Position numbers and translations under genes: made by a program | Assembly: GCA_021234155.1 (NCBI GenBank) | Contig: JAJEKV010000039.1 | Location: 8,445,077-8,509,076 of the forward strand | DNA: 64,000 nt | Source: Isoetes taiwanensis | Lineage: Eukaryota; Streptophyta; Lycopodiopsida; Isoetales; Isoetaceae | Reading direction: 5' to 3' | In this document: positions 23,317 through 33,829 of the stretch, piece by piece | Layout of the letters: each line of letters opens with the position of its first letter | Numbering within the stretch: the stretch's first letter is position 1 | The notes under the pieces: model-generated | The model's database searches: none | Told to the model about the DNA's origin: nothing | Seen by the model: the letters and a program-made list of their open reading frames with translations, nothing else

Positions 23317-24900
23317 TGTGACGTTCCAAGTATTTATACGGTGTACGTATAAATATATTGACACGTCACTCGGTATGGATACGCCACCTGAGGTATGATA
23401 ACCTAGGGGGTTGGCCACAATGGATTTAATTAGCTATGTTAAATTAACTATAAGGGATAATTATCTAAATACTTGCTATTAAGTCACCTAATGGTGGGAA
23501 GGCGCCAATTGGCATAACCTGAGTGGCCAGCATGGGGGTTTCTAAACTGAGCCACCAAAGGCAGCGCCACCTCCATCCGTGCCCCAATTTCGACCCAGCC
23601 AGCACCAAAGAGCAGCTAAGCGCTCAGAGCACAGTTGCTGAACATCTTCCAATCGCCAAGACACCCTCTACCTGTCGCTGCTACCCCAGTACAGCACTAT
23701 GGAAGCACCCCTTGACAACGGGTCCAGCCGAAACTCTGGTTAGTGGTAGTTTAACTTGCAAATTCTAGAATAATACTCTAGTATTCTTTTCTGGCTAGTT
23801 TTGGTTGAGATTAACCCTTCTTTGGTAACTAGGAATACTTTTCAGTTATAAACGATGCTCTGTTATGGGATGGTCGATGTCTCTATGAGTTAGTTTAGTG
23901 GTTCCAGTAAACAGGGATTAAAAGGGGGGTAGAGGCCTCTGAGCTTGAGTATAGAATGCTCCTAGTACTTCCGTTAACACCCTACTAGTTTCGGCCTGTG
24001 CACAAGAACCCACCGGGTCATAGACGCTATGGTCTGGCTTAGCACCAGACAAGGGACACAGTGGGGAAGTAGGGGGTGGGGTCTTGCATGAGCATAAAAG
24101 GCTCTTGAGACTCCTACAGTGGGCTAGGCCTGATAGCCGGTCACGTGGAGGGCCGGGTATGGGTCTGACACTCCCTGGGTGCAGTGGTGTGACCCGTATG
24201 GGGCACCATGCACTTTGAGTAGATTTAGGGTGAGTAAGTTGGGTACAGATGCGGGGGTCGCTGACGCGGCACGCGTTCTCTAGCTCACCCATGGAACCAC
24301 TGCGATCCTGGAAGGGGACGCTTCCCCGACCTGCCTCATCGGACCAGGTGTCATGAACCTGGAGTAGGCTCGAAGGGTGATACCTAGAGTCTACGTCTCC
24401 GGAAGGCTATAGCAAAGCCATAGCGTGAATCGACCCATCTGCAAAGTGTGCACAGGAGGGGCGGATGGAGTGGACAACCCTAGCCGACGTTCTATGCCAG
24501 CCAACGCCATGCCAAGACTCGGTCTGCTGATCTCCTGAGACCCAGCCGTCAGTCGCTCCTCACTAGAGTCTGAACCGGGGTAGAACCTGGGTTTTGGGTG
24601 TTTTCTTAGCTTAGATTCATATTCTTTGCCGTTGGTACTTGGATGGATGTGCCACCCCTCGTGGTGGCTATTTGTATATGATTTATGCTGTGTGCTAACC
24701 CTTGTATTCATGCTTCCGCGACGTAGGCGCCCATCGAAGGCGTGGGCCGAATGACCCCTCCGTGTCCTTCACCTGAGCGTCTCTACGTAGACGACCCGGG
24801 TTAGATGGAGGGCCCTGCTCGTGGCGGGATGGTCGCCATGGGAGGGGAAAGTCCCCGTATGTATATGACCGGGGGTCGTATATATTCAGGGAGCGTCACA
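23317..24900 (+). repeat. 5' LTR of element A
   Basis: 1584 bp, starting TGTGACGTTCC and ending GGGAGCGTCACA. The 7-base tips TGTGACG and CGTCACA are perfect inverted repeats. The right end is followed one base later by a primer binding site, which fixes it as the 5' LTR. Confidence 0.88.
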
Positions 24901-24901
24901 G

Positions 24902-24913
24902 TGGTATCAGAGC
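24902..24913 (+). other. Primer binding site of element A
   Basis: TGGTATCAGAGC, the standard match to the 3' end of plant initiator methionine tRNA, directly after the LTR. Confidence 0.9.
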
Positions 24914-25212
24914 CGTGATTTCGGTTGCTCGAAATCATAGCACTGGCCAAACACTCACTCGTAGTACGGTAGTTAGGAGGAGGCTAAGTTAATGTGTTGT
25001 TAGTCCTCTTTGATGTTTGGTTCGGTGTTAGGTTAAATTATGAAATTGTAGCTTTAAAGAAGATAGGGCGACTGGAGGGCCCAAGATTGGAAGAGATATA
25101 AATATCAGTGGTAGCTCAAAAGATGGGGAAGGTGGTTCCATTGGGTCGGACGTACTCAAATTACCCTAGAACAGTTGTCTCCCGGGAAAAATGGTCAAGG
25201 GCAGGCCCAAAA

Positions 25213-25402
25213 ACCAACTCGGGCGCCGCTTGCTTTTTATCGTTTTGTAGTCACGGTGGAAGAGCCGAAAATGCAGTCGGCGCCCGACCGTACAGATGGG
25301 AGTCAACGCGGGCCCGCAAGGTCAACTCGGGCGCCGCTTGCTTTTCGACGACCCCCAGTCGAGGCGGAAGCGCGTATAATGCAGCCGGCGCCCGACCGTA
25401 TG
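25213..25402 (+). repeat. GC-rich ~109-bp tandem pair in the element A leader
   Basis: Two units start CAACTCGGGCGCCGCTTGC (about 25213 and 25322) and end near CGGCGCCCGACCGTA. GGGCGCC/GGCGCCC words make each unit partly palindromic. They lie between the primer site and ORF-a, where packaging or splice signals might sit; the role is unknown. Confidence 0.7.
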
Positions 25403-25677
25403 CCCCGCGTATTTCTGCCATATAATTATTTTATAATAACAAAAAAAATTAAAAAGTTAATAAGAAAAATTTTAAAAGTTAACTGGCCGTTAACAATTTC
25501 TTTTTGTTATTTCGCCTTGCCTTCAGCGCCTTCGACCGCCTGAGCCGACGCCCGCCATCGCCACCAGACCTGACTTTGCTCTTCCGCCCTTGTGCCTTGC
25601 GAACCCTAGCGCCTCCTTTGCCGTCTCCTTCGCCGCCAGCGCCTCACTACCTGCCTTCTTATACCTTAACGCCAACT

Positions 25678-26642
25678 ATGGCCCATACCAAGAGCGCTCC
25701 GGACCCTTCTACCCTAAGCATAGTGGAGATTTATGCCATGATCGCCCAGTATGGCTACAGACCCGGCTTTCATCGACATCCTTTTGGATGAGTTGGTGAA
25801 CCGGTTTGAGAATAACGATAGGATCCCCTATCCTATCTATCACTTCTGGAGCCTTTCCTCATCCGGCTAAACCTTCGCCAGCTCTCTTAACCATTGTCGA
25901 GCAACATGACATGGTCATGATGCTGATCAAGTTCTATCCTCCTGAACAAGAGGGGCATACTGAGGAGGAGGACATCAGGGCAGAAGCCGAACGCATCAGA
26001 GGCTTGGCCAAGGAGGATGACCATCGGGAGATAGAGCAGGCAGACACGGCGGCTCGGGGAAGGGAGTACCGGTACCTCGGGGACGGCTTTGCCGTCATAG
26101 ATGGCAGGGCAATTGAGGTTCCCCCATATCGTTGGGATGAGGATAACCACAGCTTTATATGGGGGGAAATCCCCGATATCAGCATAGATTATCTGACCAC
26201 CATTCAGATGGATATGGCTCAGCGGCCTCAGCGGTACCCTTGGTTCGGGAAATTTTTTAGCCTAAAGCATCAAGTTTCCTGCAGTTTTGAACCTGTCCGG
26301 CAAGCTACAAGGCCATTCTTCAAAATTGCCGGAAAAACCAAGAAAAACTCCTAGTTGTAGCATGAAATTTTCCTGCTAATATTTTGCCTACATGTTAATT
26401 TTAGAAAGTAATCGGTCACATGGGCTTAAACCTCGGTATTTCCCGAACCAAGGCGGTACCAGGCTGAACTTCTTCACCGAAGCGCAGCCCAACATTTTGC
26501 TCAGGTTCAAGAAGATCTGAGGAGAGTCCGGGAGGAACGGGAGAAGCTTGAACAGGAGGAGAGGGCTCGGCAGGACCAGCTGAACCAGCAGGGTGCAGGA
26601 GCATCCGGGAGCAGGGTAGCCCTTAAGCCCAAATTTTTATAG
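25678..26642 (+). pseudogene. ORF-a of element A: acidic coiled-coil protein of unknown family
   Basis: The frame starts at an ATG (MAHTKSAPDPST), shifts near 25750 to a frame reading MATDPAFIDILLDELVNRF, and shifts again near 25860 into the long frame to 26231. That part is acidic (EEEDIRAEAERIRGLAKED; YRYLGDGFAVIDGRAIEV). The MITE at 26238-26453 splits the reading frame. Taking the MITE and one target duplication as inserted, coding resumes in the same register and ends in a strongly charged coiled coil (QEDLRRVREEREKLEQEE) with a stop at 26640-26642. I recognise no family. It resembles extra upstream ORFs of some Tat/Ogre-type elements only in position. Confidence 0.6.
26238..26453. mobile_element. 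216-bp MITE inserted in ORF-a
   Basis: It starts CCTTGGTTCGGGAAAT and ends with the exact reverse complement ATTTCCCGAACCAAGG (16-bp inverted repeats). CGGTAC flanks it on both sides (26232-26237, 26454-26459). Its excision from the reading would restore ORF-a continuity, which independently supports the boundaries. A 6-bp target duplication is uncommon among plant MITEs. Confidence 0.88.
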
Positions 26643-27401
26643 GTGTAATTTAGAATGTGAGGCGAATCTTAGCTTTTTTCGATTAGTTATGTTGGCGATT
26701 TTGTTTCGAGCTTCAATTTGAGTTGTAGCAACCTTGACGAATCTTTCATCCATCAAGTGATGGAATATATACTTTTTTCTCAAGTAAAATTTGGGTCTAC
26801 AATATATATTTGTTATGTCCGTATACAGTTGTAAGCGTAATGCTCACATAATGAATATACATGTTACCAGACATTGGCATATGATTGTAAATCTCAATAG
26901 CTCCACACTAAGGGCTAAACAACAACAAGTACACAAACTTAGCCGAGGCATGATTGCATATTATGGTGGGCAAGCACAAACCGATTTGATTTCAATCATC
27001 TTTTTAAGATTGGATAAACAACAGACCAAAAGCAAAAATACTCCAGGATTGCATACCTGGATGTTGGAACCAGATCATGAAATCCATATAACGTGCATAG
27101 TTTTTTCCCTTTCCCTTTTTTTTTTCTTGGAGGTAAAAGGCAATTCTAAAAAACTCACCAAGAATAGAATTCGCATTAATTTTACATGATTTTAGGGGGT
27201 TAAGGGGCGATTTTAGAATAATTACCAAGAATAAAATTCACATGGGGGCGAATTCAAGAACCCAATCATTTAGTGATGTAGGCTAACTTATGAGTGGAGG
27301 GAGAAAATTTCGTAGATAAGGTGGCGATATTTTATTGGCACCACTCCTAATTGATCCTACTCAACAATAGTGAAAAAAAATGCAAATGTCCAAAAAAATA
27401 G
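26643..27401. other. Non-coding spacer of element A
   Basis: AT-rich, between ORF-a and the histone ORF. No coding signal; it ends with an in-frame TAG at 27399-27401 just upstream of the histone frame. Possible acceptor sites (CTCAACAATAG, AAAAATAG) are weak. Confidence 0.5.
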
Positions 27402-27458
27402 CCTTTTGGCGATATTTCGAGCTTAAGGGCTACCCTGTCCGGGAGTGGGCCGGGACCA

Positions 27459-27974
27459 ATACCCACCAAACACACGACCATTAAGCACCGTAAGAAGGCC
27501 GTGGCTCGAAAATCCGGCAGTCAATACAAAGATAAATTAAAGACTATCGGAGCTTTTGGCAAGAATACCAGCTCCAGTCGGAGACAGCAGCGGGTGGATA
27601 ACTCCCGACCGGCTGTTGGGGCCAAGACGGTGCCAACACCGAAGGGGCCGCCTACAAAACCCGCCCCACAAAGGAAGCCCCATCGGTACCGACCCGGTAC
27701 CGTGGCCTTGCGGGAAATCCGCAAGTTTCAGAAGTCCACCCAGCTTCTGATACGGAAGCTTCCCTTCCAGAGGTTAGTTCGGGAGATTGCCCAGGAGTTC
27801 AAGACCGATCTCCGCTTCCAGACCTTTGCCATTTTGGCACTTCAAGAGGCTGCGGAGGCTTACCTGGTGGCACTTTTTGGTGACGCCAATCTTTGCGCGA
27901 TCCACGCAAAGAGGGTAACCATAATGCCTAAGGATTTAGCCCTCGCCCGCAGGATTCGGGGGGAGCATCCTTAG
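27459..27974 (+). CDS. Histone H3 (H3.3-like core, long divergent tail) inside LTR element A
   Basis: The C-terminal 99 residues are an unmistakable histone H3: [80 protein letters not shown]. Only about a dozen substitutions separate it from plant H3; Tyr at the 41-position and Leu at the 90-position are H3.3-like. Loop 1 has canonical length, so it is not a typical CENH3. The tail is 72 residues before the KPHR block, twice the normal 36. It keeps one ARKS motif (residues 16-19) but not the rest of the canonical tail. The frame has no ATG: an ATA sits where TKH-type tails would begin (27459), so the start was lost by a G-to-A change or comes from a spliced upstream exon. Histones package DNA; whether this one is incorporated into chromatin is unknown. 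Confidence 0.9.
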   Translation: MPTKHTTIKHRKKAVARKSGSQYKDKLKTIGAFGKNTSSSRRQQRVDNSRPAVGAKTVPTPKGPPTKPAPQRKPHRYRPGTVALREIRKFQKSTQLLIRKLPFQRLVREIAQEFKTDLRFQTFAILALQEAAEAYLVALFGDANLCAIHAKRVTIMPKDLALARRIRGEHP

Positions 27975-28168
27975 CATATTTTGCTAGGCTCCTCATTGTA
28001 AATATTTTCTTTGGTATTTAATAAGAACTTTTTATTTTGTATTAAAAACTTATTTACTTTGTATTAAATATGAAAAAATGCTGACGTCAAAAGGAGTTAA
28101 AAGAACTTTAAAAAGTTCATTTCAATTGTTAGATTTGTTTCTCTTTCTCTCCCCTCCCTTCTAGCGCC

Positions 28169-29569
28169 ATGGCAGCCGCTGACCTTCTCGCATGGTATCG
28201 AGATGGAGAACACTGGGATCCGCAAGTCCCTTTCGACCTGTTGCGACCCCTGCTATGCCAGCGCCTAGACCTCATCACCAACATGCAGCGGCACCCAGAT
28301 TATGCTGGGTTTCTAGACTTTTACATGGAGGAGATGCTCCCTCTGTGTATTCCTCTTGGGGATCCTCCCCAGCTGTACCTGGAGCGGGAGGTAGTTCGGG
28401 AGATGCTAGGGGGAGACACCCATGCATATGATGTGCTGAAGGGGAAGCTCCGATGGGGCAAACACCTGCCCGTTGTGTAGCATCAGGGGCGGCAGTATCT
28501 TGAGGTTGCCTTCGCCCTAGCCATCCTCATGGACCAATATGTCGAGGATGAAACCTTGCCTGTAGAGAAAGGCAAACTCCCTGAGTCTTCCGAGGAGGGG
28601 GAAGACGAACACATAGGCATGGGCGACTTCGCCCGTTGGAAACAACTAGCGGAAGAGCTGCCACCGTGCCGTGAGCAAGCTGTAGGCTTGTCAGGACTGG
28701 ATGCCCTTCCGGTTATTTATCACCAAGGGCAAGAATATCTTCTCTTGGATGATATTATCTGGACTTATCACATGGTGGCCGGATTTAGACGCAAGCGTAA
28801 AGACCATGTGCTTTATGAGCTTGCGGAGTATTGCATGGACGACTTCATCGACTTCACTCCTATTGAGCTTCCTCCGGAGGTGCAGCAGCTGCTCCAGTTC
28901 CGCCAAGAGACCATAGAGCCGGCTGAGACTCTACTACGTCTTCGGGAGCTGGTGATGCAGGAGCCGGCCTCTCAGCCCTCACCAGATGCCTTCACGGCTA
29001 TGGGACCTCATGTCCCAAACATCAATATGGTTGAGGTTCCCTCCGGTTCAGATGACGAGGGAGAGGATTTGTACCATAATCCTACTCATTTGAAGGAGGA
29101 GCAACAGGAACTTAAGGAAGAAGAAGTTCCTATGGATTTGGATAAAGAAGTCGCCACGTCAGAGACCCCACAAGGGAAGGTATTGGGAAACCACCTTACC
29201 CGCTTCTTCTTATCAGCCTTTCGGCAGGGCCAAGTTCTCTTTATAGGCCGAGATTTAGGGCCGGAGGCTGAAGCTTCGTGGTGGACCCTTCGTGCTCTCT
29301 CCACATTGGCCGGGCATAAGAAGCTCCCCTATCGTATGTTTACTTATGTACTCGTGCGACGGGATCTTGCTCTAATGGCCCTGGGCCAGGATATTGCACC
29401 CTGGATGAGCATGAAGCTCCTTACGGCAGCCCCATTGGCCGTTGCTTATCCACCAGAGGTTGCATCTATTGCGGCTGCCACAGTAGACCCCGGGGTGACT
29501 CTGCTGCGACACCGACCGCCTCCACCACCTCCTAGGTCTACAAATGAAGAGGGAGGCCCTAGTTCCTAA
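28169..29569 (+). pseudogene. ORF-c of element A: 466-codon protein of unknown family, one nonsense codon
   Basis: It starts with ATGGCAGCC directly after a pyrimidine-rich tract ending CTTCTAG, which looks like a splice acceptor or Kozak-type leader. The frame runs to 29569 with a single TAG at 28478-28480. The block around that stop (LPVV-stop-HQGRQYL) repeats later as LPVIYHQGQEYL, so the stop replaces a Tyr codon and the protein contains a duplicated module. The middle is acidic (SGSDDEGEDLYHN; LKEEQQELKEEE) and the end proline-rich (RHRPPPPPPRS). No catalytic motif or known domain is seen. Acidic stretches next to an H3 ORF recall histone-binding proteins, which is speculation. Confidence 0.6.
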
Positions 29570-29799
29570 ATCATTGTACTACGCATTTTTGTATTGTCTA
29601 TGATTGTAAAATTTTGGTTTGGCAAATTCTTTAGCCATGTTATAATATAATATATACCCTTTTTCTCATCGATTGTGATTGCTGTCTTGATGAATACAAG
29701 TAAGAATTGTTCTTTTCCATGATGTCTTCTTCTAATTATTGACGTCTAGAATATAATGGAATTACGGAATGTTCTATATTCGTTTCCATTTTCTTACAG

Positions 29800-30257
29800 A
29801 AGAGACCCCTTGGGAATATGAGGAGAGGATTACCGACATGATCCGGAGGGAGGATCCGGGGCCGCCCGAACAGGACTATGGCCAAAGATATGGGGAATAT
29901 CCAGAATGGGATGAAGGTTACGAGATGGAACCCCCGCCACCAGGAGAACCCTATGATCCAGCCAAAGGGATGGAGATAGTTAATATCCTCAGGGACAAAG
30001 CTTTTGAGGACCTGAAGAAAACCTTGTGCCGCACATGGGACTACTGGAGCATGACCAGGCACGAAGCCTTCGAGGACGCTAACGACCACCTGTGGCAACT
30101 CTTCTATGCTTTGAGAAGGCTTTTTAATCTTCTCATTATTAGCCCAACGTGGGAATACCAACCAGTCATTGTCCAGGCCTGGGCACGCTACAAGCTCGTT
30201 AGGGCTGTGCGTGAGAGTGTTCGCTATTCAATTATGTACCCCTTTGCGAACCCCTAG
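29800..30257 (+). CDS. ORF-d of element A: ~150-codon protein of unknown family
   Basis: Coding begins after a good acceptor-like sequence (TTTCCATTTTCTTACAG, ending 29799). The first part is acidic and proline-rich (DPGPPEQDYGQRYGEYPEWDE; EPPPPGEPYDP). It is followed by an amphipathic, aromatic-rich segment (LCRTWDYWSMTRHEAFEDAN; LWQLFYALRRLFNLL). The stop is at 30255-30257. There is no clear start ATG near the acceptor, which supports translation from spliced RNA or a lost start. Not recognised. Confidence 0.5.
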
Positions 30258-30585
30258 GCCGGGTCTTTCTAGTTTCTTTTTGTGTTATAAGTTGTATGTG
30301 AGCTCAACTTTAAGCTTCAGTGTATCATGTTGTCCTTGTGTAATACTCCTGTATCAACTTTTGACAGTACTAAGGTGTGAAACTGTAATAGAAAAGTTTT
30401 CCTCTTATAATAATAAATTTTCCTTATGTTCTCTCTCTACCCTTTATCCGACATGATAAAATTTGTAAGAATTTATGTGTTATAAGTATGCTTATACCTT
30501 TTTCATGCTCAATTTAGACGGGGCACGTAACGCCGCCTAGTAGACACCTTCAAATGCCAGTAGACTCACACCCGAACAGGAACTG

Positions 30586-32043
30586 ATGTTAATGAAAAGG
30601 CAGCTAGGCGAGTTGCAAGCCTATGTGTTGCATGCCAACCCACTGCAGCAAACCCAGGAAGATGGACCGGAGTTACCTCCGCTACCACCGAGTCCACCTG
30701 CACAACAGCCATCTCCCCCTGGAACCAGTCCTGTACCTGCACCGAGGAGGCCTCATACTAAGCGTCACCGAAGTTCCTCTAAGGATAGCGCCACCTCCTC
30801 ACACTCAACCACTTCGGTATCTTCTGATTCATCAGTATCAGTTAGTGACCATGCAAAGCGCCGGGATAAGGAATACCGTAAGACGGTTGATACAGCTATA
30901 ACTAGTATATGGAAGAATAGGAAATTGGCCCAGTTTGATGGAAAATCCAGAGGCGGCCTGAATGCAGAGTCCTGGTTGGACGAAATGAAGGAGTTTGGGA
31001 AGTCCTATGGCATGACGGAGAAGGATACAGGAAAGGTTGCCACCACCAACCTTACAGGAGCTGCCCGTATTTGGTGGAAGGGCTATGCCAGGGCCAAGCA
31101 TCTGGACAGGAGCAGATGCAACTTCAGGAAGTTTGCCAAGGCATTCAAGTCACATTATGTGCCTCGTGCGCACAAATGCCAGCAGATTCAGACCTTTTAT
31201 AGGTTGGAGCAGAAGGGTATGACGGTTCAGGCTTACACTGATGACTTTATGCGCTTGAGGCTGTATGTACCAGGTATGAATGAAAAGAGAGTCGTGGAGG
31301 GTTATATTGAAGGATTGGCCCCATCAATCAAACGGATGGTTAAAGCCATAGACCCAAAATCAGTTGCAGAGGTTGAGGCTAAGGCATTGAGCCTCGAGGA
31401 GGACACCCCACGAAACCAGTATCAGCGTCCTGCTCCTTATTCGCAGCCATGACCCTCCACACCTTACAAACCCCGCTCGCCGAGTCCGAGACCCTCTCAG
31501 TAGAACTCTTATGGTCGCCAGGAAAAGAAAGTCACCTTCAGCACGGCCGATAAGCAAAACAATGTCGGTAAGGAAGTTCGGAACATCTTACAGTCTATTC
31601 CCAAAGAGGCCCGAGAACAGCTCCGCCGAGATAAGGCATGCTACAGGTGTATGCGGCCCGGACACTTCATGCAGAATTGTCCTTATGTCACGCAGACTGC
31701 CCAGCTGGCTATGGCCGACCTCGACTGGGACGATCTTGAGACAACACAACCTGTCGAGGAGGAGGCTCCCGACTACATTCACGGTGCGTCTCATATCCTT
31801 GCAGCTATAGAAACCGGCAATGCCGAAAGTCAGCCTGCTGTTATTTCCACCATAGGTCAAGTAGATAGTAAGCCTTTTGTAATTCTTATGGATACGGGAA
31901 GTACACATAATTTTGCTTCCCCTAGGATGGCCCAGGTCTTACAGCTTGAACCATTAAGATCCCGACCGAGGCCTGTTACTCTAGGCAGTGGTAAGGTCAG
32001 GCATACTCATGGCCGCCGCATCAATCTTAAGATGCAATCTTAA
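30586..32043 (+). pseudogene. gag-protease of element A
   Basis: Gag: a proline-rich start, then a Ser/Lys tract, then the retrotransposon gag core (SWLDEMKEFGKSYGMTE; GAARIWWKGYARAKHL; FAKAFKSHYVP; YRLEQKGMTVQAYTDDF; YIEGLAPSIKRMV). A zinc knuckle follows (CYRCMRPGHFMQNC, the C-x2-C-x4-H-x4-C spacing). Next comes an aspartic protease with catalytic DTGST (LMDTGSTHNFASPRM). All are in one frame, broken only by TGA at 31450-31452 and TAG at 31501-31503, both explained by single C-to-T changes (CGA, CAG). Sequence ends at a TAA shortly after the protease; polymerase is missing. A plausible acceptor (GCTCAATTTAG) lies at about 30517. Confidence 0.85.
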
Positions 32044-32059
32044 GGAGTGCAAACTTGTG

Positions 32060-32310
32060 AATTCTATGTATAAGTTGTTGCTTGATCCTGATATTCTTCC
32101 TCCTTCTAAGTGGCCCCTTTAATCCCTTCATCTTTAATGGCAGCAGATGTGGTCTTGGGCATGGGATAAGCTACTTCATCCTAAAGTGGCAGCTCTTTGG
32201 TGGCAGATTCTTCATAGATGTCTTCGGGTCAATGTGCTTGTCCACAAGTTTAACCATAGAATATTATATCAATGTCTAGTATGCAAGCGTAAATCTGAGA
32301 CACTACAGAT
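32060..32310 (+). mobile_element. Fragment of an L1-type LINE (zf-RVT region)
   Basis: The frame reads KLLLDP, then WSWAWDKLLHPKVAALWWQI, LHRCLRVNVLVHKFN and CLVCKRKSETLQ, the same zinc-binding C-terminal domain as the LINE at 1-536 but diverged. It is truncated at both ends and abuts element A's protease. Confidence 0.75.
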
Positions 32311-32319
32311 ACAAGTTGC

Positions 32320-33000
32320 CTATCCACGCCTGGCATGTATTAGCTAATCTTGCAGCACATCTATCTAGAGTATTCATGCTAAACGTTAATACTCTGTATG
32401 GGATTTAAAAAATAAGAATTAGATACTGCAAGAGCTAAAATCTAAAGCCTGTGTTGAACTTAAACAAATCTGTGCTATTCGTTACTAACACGTCTATGAT
32501 ATCTGTTAAACAAGTCTGTAATATTGTCCAAAGCGTCAAAAGATCTAGATGTGCTGCTTACCTTGATCTGCAACAGCAACTCCAAGCACTTGATATCACA
32601 TCCGCTAGCGTCAAAGAACAGAATCTGCAAGCCCCTAAGGTAAGATAAAGACTTAGAAAAACAAATGCATCTAATAAAGCTTGTGGCATGAGAAACAAAA
32701 CATGCTTCTCCAACATTAATTATCTAGTGACTATTAAGTATTTTTGCTTCAGAATGTTTACGCCAGAGCCACTAGGAATTAATTGGCATTCAGCTTCATT
32801 GCAACAGTCCTAAAAGCAAAATAGAAGATAAATAAACACTGTAGAACTTAAAATAGAAAATAAAACTTATAGAAATTACATTTTATTTTATCAAGAATAT
32901 ATTACATGTGTAGGCCTTTTATTGGAGTTACCCAGCTCCTTTTAAGATCAAACAATAGAAGGCAGTTTAAGGAGATGCCTAGCTCCATTCAAAAGATTAA
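32320..33000. other. Intergenic, nothing recognised
   Basis: AT-rich; no convincing coding or structural signal. Confidence 0.5.
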
Positions 33001-33009
33001 CCATAGGCC

Positions 33010-33520
33010 CTATTGGAGATGTTCGGCTCGCTGATCAACAAAGAAATACAGAAAAGAAAAAACAAAAAGCCAGACACCCCTCAGCTTTACTCCTTGTCTT
33101 CTTTGTCTTTCTGCCATCTCCTCCAGAATGGCCTTTGCATCATCTTCTTCATCCTCGTCAGAAGATATTGCATTGAGGATAATCTGCTTCTTATGTTCCT
33201 TTAACTCCTCCTGCCACTCCTCATCAGCTGCCTCCATTTCTTCTTCCTCTTCAATCTACTCTTCTTGCTCCTTGTCCATATCTATAGGAGTGTGAAGGGA
33301 TTCAAGAGGAGGGTATTTCGGGCTATTGCAAGAGGATTTTGGATAAGTAAGCTTTCCATCCAGAAACATGTCTTCACAGTCTTCTGGATAGTGGTTTTGG
33401 TCTGCACCACAATGACATCCGCGGGATGGTGGAATGGATCTCTTGATCAATTTCTTGATCTCTTTCTTAGCTTCTCTGCGGCGCTTGCTTCCAGCATGGC
33501 GGCAGGAAGTGAGGAATGAA
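33010..33520 (-). pseudogene. Unrecognised acidic ORF with a Cys/His motif
   Basis: Reading from about 33520 down, the protein starts basic (GSKRRREAKKEIKKLIKR), then has a C-x-C-x5-H-x4-C motif (CHCGADQNHYPEDC), then a very acidic segment (IEEEEEMEAADEEWQEELKE; SSDEDEEDDAKAILEEM) ending in a basic stretch. One TAG near 33254 interrupts it. The motif is knuckle-like but not a standard CCHC. It is probably part of a transposon ORF; I do not recognise it. Confidence 0.4.
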
Positions 33521-33829
33521 AGGGAAGAATGGACTGTTGCAGGAAGACGAAAAGGTTATCAGGTTATAGTAATTACATACAAGAATTAGTATAATAGGGG
33601 TGGGCTTAATTACATTTCAATCACATCAAAAATTCATTAATTCCCTACACTTATGTACACATCAGCTATTCTTACACCCCATATATAATAAACAATAGTA
33701 AAAAATTACCATATATAATATTCATTGCTCCAAATTTTAAAATCCGCTTCATGTCTATAATTGTCCCTTTTCTGGAATTTTATTTGTTCCCTCTTCTCTT
33801 GCTCTTTCTTGCTAGCAAAAAGGTATAGG

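Larger units (their letters stand above)
23317..32045 (+). mobile_element. LTR element A: Ty3/Gypsy-type, 5' LTR to protease, carries a histone H3
   Basis: Order: 5' LTR (23317-24900), primer site (24902-24913), ORF-a (25678-26642), histone H3 (27459-27974), ORF-c (28169-29569), ORF-d (29800-30257), gag and protease (30586-32043). A 5'-truncated LINE follows at about 32060, and no reverse transcriptase, integrase or 3' LTR is visible, so the element is truncated. Four ORFs between the primer site and gag is far more than the usual none or one. The LTR is homologous to that of element B at 42.4 kb: same termini, and many shared blocks such as GTGGGCTAGGC and GGGTCTGACAC. Confidence 0.88.

Noticed and set aside
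25678-25713. ORF-a start MAHTKSA as a second histone-like tail
   Set aside because: Only M-A-x-T-K resembles H3; the downstream protein is an acidic coiled coil with no histone fold.
27459-27974. Centromeric histone CENH3
   Set aside because: The tail is divergent and begins TKH-like, but the core has canonical loop 1 length and QKST...[11 protein letters not shown] and DLRFQ blocks, all typical of H3.3 and unlike CENH3.
27402-27974. Ordinary cellular histone gene interrupted by transposons
   Set aside because: A relic of the same fold sits at the matching place in element B, and the ORF lies in element orientation between primer site and gag.
32130-32160. ADVVLGM-like protease continuation of element A
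   Set aside because: The same bases in the frame WSWAWDKLL fit the LINE zf-RVT domain and continue for 60 residues; the protease frame stops at once.
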